A DNA stretch of 11,807 nt. Origin: Chitinophaga pinensis (GTDB taxonomy: Bacteria > Bacteroidota > Bacteroidia > UKL13-3). Positions 1 through 5,626 of the stretch are shown one piece after another. The stretch covers positions 1-11,807 of the forward strand of contig CALPIR020000058.1 in NCBI GenBank assembly GCA_943323675.2, given 5' to 3'. Under the pieces are notes generated by a model. The model did no database searches. It saw only the letters and a program-made list of their open reading frames with translations, and was not told the DNA's origin. The position numbers and the translations under genes were made by a program. Within the stretch, counting starts at the first letter, position 1, and each line of letters opens with the position of its first letter.

Positions 1-1997
1 AGAAAATTATTACAGGATCTGCCAATTTACGTATAGAAGGTGTACCAACACCTTTGGTAGTTCCGTTTGGCATTTTTTCTATTAAAAAAGGTCAGTCTTC
101 AGGCATCATCATTCCAACATATGGTAGCAGTTTAAATCGTGGATTCTTTTTACGCGGTGGAGGTTATTATTTTGGTTTGGGAGAAAAGGCGGACTATATG
201 CTAACGGGAGATATCTACACCCAAGGCAGTTGGGCTTTAAACAATGTTTTACGATACAATTCCCGTTATCGCTTTAACGGTCAATTGGGTATAAATTATG
301 CCAATAATAAATTTGGTGCCATTGATGATCCAACCTACTACCAATCAAAAGATTTTAGGGTAAACTGGTTACATAATGTAGATCCGAAAGCCAGACCAGG
401 AACATATTTTGGGGCTAATGTTAATTTTGTAAGTGGAAGTTATTTAGCTAATAATTCTTACGTAGCACAAAATGTAATCAGCAACCAAATACTAAGCAGC
501 ATTAATTATTCGCGTAGCTTTAGTGGTGGTAAATACAATTTAACATCTAGTGCAAGTTTATCACAAAATTTACAAACCAGACAACTCAACGTGGCTTTGC
601 CTAATGTTACGCTTACAGTAAGTAGTTTTAGTCCATTTAAGGCGAAATCAAAACCAACTGCTGATAAGTGGTACGAGAACATCACAACTAACTATACGAT
701 GAATTTCAGGAATGAGATTAATACCTATGATTCGTTGTTGTTTAGTAACCGAAAACGAAGTGAATTTGCTAGTTTTTATGATACTGCTGGGCGTTATGGT
801 ATACAGCATGCATTGCCTATTCAAACCTCTTTTAAAATATTAAAATATTATACATTATCGGCAGGTTTACAGCTAAATGAGGTTTGGTACTTACAAAGTA
901 TTAATAAAACCTATAACAGCGGATTGATTACCACGAATAGAGAATCCGGCTTTGTAAGGGCATTCACTTACCAACCAAGGGTTGGTATAAATACACGTAT
1001 TTACGGAATGAAAATATTTAATGGAAATACCATTAAAGCCATTAGGCATGTAGTTTCGCCTACCGTTGATTTTACCTACACACCCGATTTTAGTGATGCT
1101 GCTTGGGGGTATTATAAAAGCTATCAAGATACATTAGGGAAAATAACCAGATACAGTATTTTTGAGCGTGGGGTTTTTGGTGGACCAGGACTTGGACGGC
1201 AAGGTAATGTGGGTTTTGCAGTTGACAATAATTTAGAGCTAAAAGTAATGCGTGGAAAGGATACTGCCCTCAAAGAAGAAAAGATTCAAATTTTCGAGAC
1301 GTTCCGTTTAGGCTCTTACTACAATCTTTTTGCCGATTCCTTAAATCTTGCTCCTATTACATTGAATGCACGTACCAAGTTGTTTAAAAATGTAACCATA
1401 AATGCCAATGCTGTTTTAGATCCTTATAAAAATGAAATCGCAACAGGTACAACGGGTTTTAAAAGTGTAACCCGCAACAAGGAATTTTATTGGAACCAAA
1501 ATAGTTTAGGCGTAATTACTAATGCAAATTTAGCCTTGTCGGCAAGTTTTAATCCGCAAACTTTTAAACGAAAAGAAGGTGCTGCCGCTCAAAAATACGC
1601 CAATGAGTGGAAGTATGTTAATGCAAATCCATTAGACTATTATGATTTTAATATTCCATGGAACTTAAATGTAAATTACACCATTCAATACGCCCGCTAC
1701 AATAACCTTAATAATCCGTTAACCTCCAATGTTGTTCAAACCTTAAACTTTAACGGTGATTTAAATCTAACCAAGAATTGGAAAATAGCAGCCACCAGCG
1801 GATACGATTTACAAACCAAAGAAATTACATTTACTACCATAGATTTTGTTCGCGATTTGCATTGTTGGACATTCAAACTTACTTGGATTCCTATTGGTTT
1901 CCGCCAAAGTTTCTTCTTCCAGATTAATGTGCGTTCAAGTGTATTACAAGACCTTAAACTTACCCGCAGACGCGAGTGGTTTGATAGGGCTTTGTAA
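1..1997 (+). CDS. lptD: LptD-like outer-membrane LPS assembly protein, 5'-truncated
   Basis: This is the C-terminal ~664 residues of a large outer-membrane beta-barrel; the frame is open from base 3 to the TAA at 1995-1997, so the true start lies before the window and the TTG at 54 is not a start. Visible hallmarks of the Bacteroidetes LptD-like family are the stretch PTPLVVPFGIFSIKKGQSSG followed by IIPTYG near the left edge, RGFFLRGGGYYF shortly after, many alternating aromatic/polar strands, and the conserved C-terminal end around FRQSFFFQINVRSSVLQDLKL and REWFD. The family inserts lipopolysaccharide into the outer leaflet of the outer membrane, with a periplasmic OstA/LptA-like N-terminal region that is outside this window. 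The next gene is metabolic and separately promoted, so no operon partner is visible. Family assignment is fairly secure; function is inferred from the family. Confidence 0.85.
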   Translation, partial: KIITGSANLRIEGVPTPLVVPFGIFSIKKGQSSGIIIPTYGSSLNRGFFLRGGGYYFGLGEKADYMLTGDIYTQGSWALNNVLRYNSRYRFNGQLGINYANNKFGAIDDPTYYQSKDFRVNWLHNVDPKARPGTYFGANVNFVSGSYLANNSYVAQNVISNQILSSINYSRSFSGGKYNLTSSASLSQNLQTRQLNVALPNVTLTVSSFSPFKAKSKPTADKWYENITTNYTMNFRNEINTYDSLLFSNRKRSEFASFYDTAGRYGIQHALPIQTSFKILKYYTLSAGLQLNEVWYLQSINKTYNSGLITTNRESGFVRAFTYQPRVGINTRIYGMKIFNGNTIKAIRHVVSPTVDFTYTPDFSDAAWGYYKSYQDTLGKITRYSIFERGVFGGPGLGRQGNVGFAVDNNLELKVMRGKDTALKEEKIQIFETFRLGSYYNLFADSLNLAPITLNARTKLFKNVTINANAVLDPYKNEIATGTTGFKSVTRNKEFYWNQNSLGVITNANLALSASFNPQTFKRKEGAAAQKYANEWKYVNANPLDYYDFNIPWNLNVNYTIQYARYNNLNNPLTSNVVQTLNFNGDLNLTKNWKIAATSGYDLQTKEITFTTIDFVRDLHCWTFKLTWIPIGFRQSFFFQINVRSSVLQDLKLTRRREWFDRAL

Positions 1998-2104
1998 GAT
2001 TGTAATTTCTTATTATTTAATATGTTACAATTGGTTGATTTTGTTATCTGGCTCACGTTATAATACTATTAGCAAACAAATCAAGCAATTCTCGTTTCAA
2101 TTTA

Positions 2105-2112
2105 TACCTTTG
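2105..2112 (+). promoter_or_regulatory. Predicted -7 promoter box for sucB
   Basis: TACCTTTG is an exact match to the Bacteroidetes -7 consensus TAnnTTTG. It would place the transcript start near 2117, giving a leader of about 25 nt before the ATG at 2143. No good TTTG/TTG -33 element is seen 17-23 nt upstream, so the upstream half is weak. The leader has no Shine-Dalgarno-like sequence, as is usual in this phylum. Confidence 0.5.
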
Positions 2113-2142
2113 CACCACGTTAAAATATTTAAATAAATAAGT

Positions 2143-3357
2143 ATGGCTTTAGAAATTAAAGTGCCCACAGTAGGTGAATCAATTAGTGAAGTAACCGTTG
2201 CACGCTGGAATAAAAAAGAAGGCGATTATGTAGAAATGGACGAATTACTTTGCGAGTTAGAAAGTGATAAAGCAACTTTTGAACTGAACGCTGAAGCTGC
2301 AGGAGTATTAAGTCCTAAAGCTGCAGAAGGCGATACCATTAAAGTAGGCGATATTATTGCTACAATTGATACAAGTGCTGCTAAGCCTGCAGGAGCCCCC
2401 AAAGCAGAGGTTAAGAAAGAAGAAATCAAGGCCGAAATAAAAGCACCTGCTGCAACACCAACCACAGAAAATTACGCAACAGGTACTCCAAGTCCTGCTG
2501 CGGCAAAAATACTTGCCGAAAAAGGCGTTGATCCAAAAGATGTTAAAGGTACTGGAGTTGCTGGACGTATTACCAAAGCTGATGCCGTTGCAGCAGATTT
2601 GAAAATGACAACCAACGAAACTAAGTCGCGTAACGATCGTAAGGAGAAAATGACATCGCTTCGTAAAACTGTTGCAAAACGATTGGTTGCTGTGAAAAAC
2701 GAAACAGCTATGCTTACTACTTTTAATGAAGTAGACATGAAGCCAATTATGGATTTACGTGCGCAGTTCAAAAATCAATTTAAAGAAACGCATGGTGTTA
2801 ACCTTGGCTTTATGAGCTTTTTTACCAAAGCAGTGACCATTGCTTTACAGCATTTCCCTGCTGTTAACGCTTATATTAATGGCGAAGAAATTATTTACCA
2901 CGACTACTGTGATATTTCTATTGCTGTTAGCGCTCCTAAAGGGCTGGTTGTACCTGTTATACGCAATGCAGAAAGTATGAGCCTAGCCGATATCGAAAGA
3001 GAAGTAGCTCGTTTAGCTTCAAGAGCCCGCGAAAATAAATTAGGTTTAGACGAAATGAGTGGTGGTACATTCACCATTACCAACGGGGGAGTTTTTGGCA
3101 GTATGATGAGTACGCCAATTATTAATGCGCCTCAGTCGGCTATATTAGGCATGCACAACATTGTGGAACGTCCTGTGGTAAAAGATGGTCAGATTGTAGC
3201 ACGCCCGATGATGTATTTGGCGTTAAGTTATGATCATAGAATTATTGATGGCCGTGAGTCAGTAGGTTTTTTGGTTAAGGTAAAACAATGCCTAGAAAAC
3301 CCAACCATGTTGCTAACCTCAGGAAACGATCCTCAAAAAATGATATTGGGATTATAA
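2143..3357 (+). CDS. sucB: 2-oxoglutarate dehydrogenase E2, dihydrolipoamide succinyltransferase
   Basis: This is a 404-residue E2 component of the 2-oxoglutarate dehydrogenase complex (also named odhB), which transfers the succinyl group from lipoamide to CoA in the cytoplasmic TCA cycle. The order is a lipoyl domain (about 2-78) with the lipoylation lysine K43 in ESDKAT, an Ala/Pro/Lys-rich linker (about 79-113), a peripheral-subunit-binding domain (about 114-151, PSPAAAKILAEKGVD and GRITKAD), and the catalytic domain (about 165-404) with HRIIDG, giving His365 and Asp369. Length is normal for the family. The start MALEIKVPTVGES is typical. The E1 gene (sucA) is not adjacent within the window; the gene sits alone between its own promoter box and a strong terminator. 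Succinyl rather than acetyl specificity is inferred from overall resemblance to SucB. Confidence 0.95.
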   Translation: MALEIKVPTVGESISEVTVARWNKKEGDYVEMDELLCELESDKATFELNAEAAGVLSPKAAEGDTIKVGDIIATIDTSAAKPAGAPKAEVKKEEIKAEIKAPAATPTTENYATGTPSPAAAKILAEKGVDPKDVKGTGVAGRITKADAVAADLKMTTNETKSRNDRKEKMTSLRKTVAKRLVAVKNETAMLTTFNEVDMKPIMDLRAQFKNQFKETHGVNLGFMSFFTKAVTIALQHFPAVNAYINGEEIIYHDYCDISIAVSAPKGLVVPVIRNAESMSLADIEREVARLASRARENKLGLDEMSGGTFTITNGGVFGSMMSTPIINAPQSAILGMHNIVERPVVKDGQIVARPMMYLALSYDHRIIDGRESVGFLVKVKQCLENPTMLLTSGNDPQKMILGL

Positions 3358-3372
3358 TCTTAATAATATACT

Positions 3373-3408
3373 AAACACAAAAAGCTCCGATCGGAGCTTT
3401 TTGTGTTT
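3373..3408. terminator. Perfect 36-bp palindromic, bidirectional terminator after sucB
   Basis: Two 18-nt arms are exact reverse complements around the centre 3390/3391, with a GC-rich core (GCTCCGATCGGAGC) flanked by A-runs on the left and T-runs on the right. It starts 15 nt after the sucB stop. The A/T flanks make a rho-independent hairpin with a U-tract on either strand, although only the plus strand has a known upstream gene to terminate. Confidence 0.9.
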
Positions 3409-3422
3409 TACTGGAAATCTAT

Positions 3423-3470
3423 TAATATGTTATGTTAGTGAATTACATGATGTAATTAACTTGCATATTA
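3423..3470. repeat. Nested imperfect inverted repeat in intergenic DNA
   Basis: The core AATTACAT (3441-3448) and ATGTAATT (3450-3457) are exact reverse complements around a single G. They are flanked by GTTA/TAAC (3434-3437, 3457-3460) and TAATATG/CATATTA (3423-3429, 3464-3470), which are also complementary but centred 2-3 nt off the core, so the full structure would contain bulges. It lacks a T-run and lies downstream of a complete terminator. A protein-binding site or remnant repeat is possible; function unknown. Confidence 0.45.
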
Positions 3471-3808
3471 CTTTTGTTGAAAAAAGTCAGTAGCGCATAT
3501 ACTATCTATTAAACATGAATAAATTTCACAGTAATACAAAATCTGAATTGTAATGTTAATATTTGGTTAGATTTTATTGCTAGCATACTTAAGTTTCTAT
3601 TAACAGCGAAATTTCATTTTTTCGAAAATCGAAATTTTTCAACAAAAAATAGCAACATTCTAAGATGAAAATTTAATTGGCTCAATGGTTTTTTTACTTC
3701 TAAATAAATAAGGTTAACATAATTTATAACGACTCTTTTGGGGTAAGCTGTTATTTTAGCTATAATTGTTGTGTAACTGATGTTACCACCATGCATGTTT
3801 AATGGTAT

Positions 3809-3816
3809 TATTATTG
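3809..3816 (+). promoter_or_regulatory. Possible -7 box for the first thioredoxin-like gene
   Basis: TATTATTG matches TAnnTTTG at seven of eight positions. It would start transcription near 3821, about 27 nt before the ATG at 3848. No clear -33 TTG is seen at normal spacing, and such a match is easy to find by chance in AT-rich DNA. Confidence 0.25.
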
Positions 3817-3847
3817 CATGATGATTAAAGCTAAATAGTTTAAAAAT

Positions 3848-4273
3848 ATGACAACATTAAAATTAATAAGTGTAGGAGCCCTAGCATTAAGTTTATTAGG
3901 ATATACAGCTTACAATTCGAATTTAAAAGAAACTAGAAAGTTTGAAGTTGCTGATGTGAAGGCTGCAAACATTCCCGATTTTATGGTTAAAAACGACCAA
4001 GGAAAAACGGTTAACTTAAATAGTTTTAAAGGTAAAAAAGTAGAATTCGTTTTATTGAGTTTAGATGATGATTTCAATAAGGCTATAAATTATAAGGCTG
4101 CTAACAAATTTAGCATGTTAATGTACTATCCAACGGCCAACTTGCCTTCCTTGTTTAATGTGGATGGAATACCAGCTACATTTATTTTTAACGAAAAAGG
4201 GGAGTTAATTAAAACCATTCAAGGTAGCACCAATTACGATACACAAGAGTTTGTAGATTTACTTACAAAATAG
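3848..4273 (+). CDS. Exported thioredoxin-fold protein lacking CxxC and the segment around it
   Basis: This 141-residue protein has a hydrophobic N-terminal segment (about residues 4-20), read as a signal peptide or anchor; there is no lipobox cysteine. What follows resembles a TlpA/ResA-type thioredoxin domain: an entry strand and loop (IPDFMVKNDQGKTVNLNSFKGK, shown here only by its ends at residues 42 and 63), a core strand VEFVLLSLDDDF (65-76), the cis-proline loop GIPAT (107-111), FIFNEKGELI (112-121) and the C-terminal helix. In TlpA-like proteins roughly 30 residues carrying strand VVxxFWAxWC and the CxxC helix normally come between the FKGK motif and the VEFVLLS-like strand. Here the two are joined directly at residues 63/64 (around 4034-4040). 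The protein has no cysteine at all, so it cannot do thiol-disulfide chemistry. The fold is a family-level inference; the role is unknown. It is a single-gene unit followed by a terminator. Confidence 0.8.
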   Translation: MTTLKLISVGALALSLLGYTAYNSNLKETRKFEVADVKAANIPDFMVKNDQGKTVNLNSFKGKKVEFVLLSLDDDFNKAINYKAANKFSMLMYYPTANLPSLFNVDGIPATFIFNEKGELIKTIQGSTNYDTQEFVDLLTK

Positions 4274-4293
4274 AATTTATAGATAATTATATT

Positions 4294-4326
4294 AAGCCTT
4301 CGTTATTTCATAACGGAGGCTTTTTT
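4294..4326 (+). terminator. Rho-independent terminator after the first thioredoxin-like gene
   Basis: The arms at 4294-4306 and 4310-4322 pair over 13 bp (one G-T pair) around a TTC loop, and the right arm runs into a T-tract ending at 4326. It lies about 20 nt after the stop codon and separates this gene from the next. Confidence 0.88.
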
Positions 4327-4348
4327 ATGTGGTATTGTGTGTAATAAC

Positions 4349-4381
4349 TTGTTAAACTATTTGCTAATAGTTATAATATTG
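4349..4381 (+). promoter_or_regulatory. Possible -33/-7 promoter of the second thioredoxin-like gene
   Basis: TTG at 4349-4351 and TAATATTG at 4374-4381 (seven of eight matches to TAnnTTTG) are separated by 22 nt, within the range seen for Bacteroidetes sigma-A promoters. The transcript would start near 4386, leaving about 10 nt before the ATG at 4396. It lies immediately after a terminator, where a new promoter is expected. Confidence 0.4.
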
Positions 4382-4395
4382 TTCTTTTAATTTAT

Positions 4396-4944
4396 ATGCA
4401 AATGAAAAAGTTTCTAATATTAGTTTTAGTGTTTGGATTGCCAGTCTTATTCTCATTTAAACATGTCGCAAAATTTCCGAGTTTTACTTGTATTAATTTA
4501 AATGATAAACAAGTTGTACTTCCTACAGATGTTCAAAATAAACGAACGGTTATTGCATTAATGTTTAGCACTAAAGCAGATAAATATATGCAAAATTGGG
4601 CTCAGCCGCTTTATAATTCACTAATGGCTGATGGAGTAGGAGGGATGATGAGTGGTAATATGTATAATGCTAATTTATGTTTTGTAGGAGCTGTTAAAGG
4701 GTTGGCAAAATTAGCTCTGCCCGAAATGATTAAAAAGTCGAAAACCCAAGTTGATAAAAAGTTTCATGGTAATTTTATGTATACCGATACTGATTTGGAT
4801 GCATTGATGAATGCCTTAAATATTACCGATAAAAGCGTACCTCACTTTTTTGTAATTGAAAAAGATGGAAGTGTAATTTACCAAACATCAGGCACTTATA
4901 GCGATGATAAATTAAATGATATAACAGGAGCGTTACTCAACTAA
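4396..4944 (+). CDS. Exported thioredoxin-like hypothetical protein without CxxC
   Basis: This 182-residue protein starts with a signal-peptide-like segment (KK at 4-5, then hydrophobic to about 20). The body looks thioredoxin-like: strand RTVIALMF (50-57) followed by STKADKYMQNW, where a CxxC would be expected but is absent, then a long helical insert (about 80-122, Met/Gly-rich at MADGVGGMMSGNMY), and near the C-terminus SVPHFFVIEKDGSVIY with a probable cis-proline at P149. The only cysteines are C32 and C95, neither in a redox motif. The general pattern (reaction to an RTVI/FS strand, helix with W, late VPHFFVI) is also reminiscent of ATP10-like thioredoxin relatives, but I cannot assign a family. 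M3 (4402) is an equally good start. Its stop codon directly abuts the stop of the opposing comF-like gene. Confidence 0.75.
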   Translation: MQMKKFLILVLVFGLPVLFSFKHVAKFPSFTCINLNDKQVVLPTDVQNKRTVIALMFSTKADKYMQNWAQPLYNSLMADGVGGMMSGNMYNANLCFVGAVKGLAKLALPEMIKKSKTQVDKKFHGNFMYTDTDLDALMNALNITDKSVPHFFVIEKDGSVIYQTSGTYSDDKLNDITGALLN

Positions 4945-5622
4945 TTATTGATTAACCACACATGCAATACTTGCCACACTTAAATGTGGGGTATGCACTA
5001 AAATACTCTGTGCACAGGCTTCAATGGTAGCACCTGTTGTTATTACATCATCAACCAACAGTACTTTTTTGTTTTGTATTAAGAAAGGGTTTTTAATACC
5101 AAAAACATCACCTACGTTTAACCACCTATCGAATCGGGCTTTTTTAGTTTGTGTTTCTGTAAATTTATCACGTACAACTACATTTTTTAAATGCTCACAT
5201 TTTAACGATTGCGCAAGTCCTTGCGCGAAACAATCACTTTGATTGTAACCACGTAGTTTTTCTTTTTTTTCGTGAAGTGGTATGGCAATAATGGCATCGA
5301 AATGAATACCATGTTCGCGTAACTTAGATCCATAAATTTGACCAAGCATAACTCCTAATTCGGGGTTGTTGCTATATTTTAACTCGTGTAAAATCCTTTG
5401 AACTATACCTTGTTTTCTAAATATTAAAAACGAATAGGCACTTTCTAGTTTCACCCTCCCCCAAAAAGCTTTTTCAAGTTGATTTTCGGGTAGGGTATGG
5501 AATTTAGTTTCAGGAAAATTGTCTATACAATGAGTACAAATATGTTGTTCGGCTGCTATAAGCACTCCGTTGCAGCCTACGCATAAGTTGGGAAAAAGAA
5601 GACCAACCAACGTGTTTAGCAT
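4945..5622 (-). CDS. comF: ComF family phosphoribosyltransferase-like protein
   Basis: This 225-residue protein has the ComF layout: an N-terminal zinc-finger-like set of cysteines (C14, C17, C29, C32, as CVGC and CTHC), the conserved RGYNQS motif at 124-129, QTKKAR at 158-163, and a type I phosphoribosyltransferase PRPP-binding loop VLLVDDVITTGAT at 187-199. ComF proteins (ComFC, GntX) are linked to natural transformation and DNA uptake in the cytoplasm, but the exact substrate in Bacteroidota is not established. The ATG lies 4 nt after the stop of the upstream peptidase gene, so the two are very probably cotranscribed; no functional link is obvious. No terminator is visible at its 3' end. 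Confidence 0.88.
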   Translation of the reverse strand: MLNTLVGLLFPNLCVGCNGVLIAAEQHICTHCIDNFPETKFHTLPENQLEKAFWGRVKLESAYSFLIFRKQGIVQRILHELKYSNNPELGVMLGQIYGSKLREHGIHFDAIIAIPLHEKKEKLRGYNQSDCFAQGLAQSLKCEHLKNVVVRDKFTETQTKKARFDRWLNVGDVFGIKNPFLIQNKKVLLVDDVITTGATIEACAQSILVHTPHLSVASIACVVNQ

Positions 5623-5626
5623 AATC

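Larger units (their letters stand above)
3409..3847. other. Long AT-rich gene-free stretch with small dyads
   Basis: About 440 bp between the sucB terminator and the next gene show no convincing coding sequence on either strand; the only ORF of note (minus, 3796 to 3614, 60 codons) has low-complexity composition and no recognisable motif. It holds a nested dyad at 3423-3470 (listed separately), short self-complementary pieces at 3608-3615 (GAAATTTC) and 3619-3628 (TTTTCGAAAA), and the probable promoter of the next gene near its right end. A small RNA cannot be excluded, but no terminator hairpin with a T-run is seen inside it. Confidence 0.5.

Noticed and set aside
54..56. TTG as start codon of the first gene
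   Set aside because: The frame stays open to base 3 and the upstream codons (ending IEGVPTP) fit the LptD-like family, so the gene is cut by the window edge rather than starting here.
1999..2031. Dyad ATTGTAA/TTACAAT after the first gene as a terminator
   Set aside because: Only 7 bp with a 19-nt loop, AT-rich, and no following T-run.
1736..2136. Two overlapping frames (minus 2056-1736, plus 1846-2136) around the 3' end of the first gene
   Set aside because: Both overlap the conserved C-terminal coding sequence of the LptD-like gene in other frames and show no motif.
3614..3796. Minus-strand 60-codon frame in the gene-free stretch
   Set aside because: No motif, no promoter box and biased AT-driven composition; likely chance.
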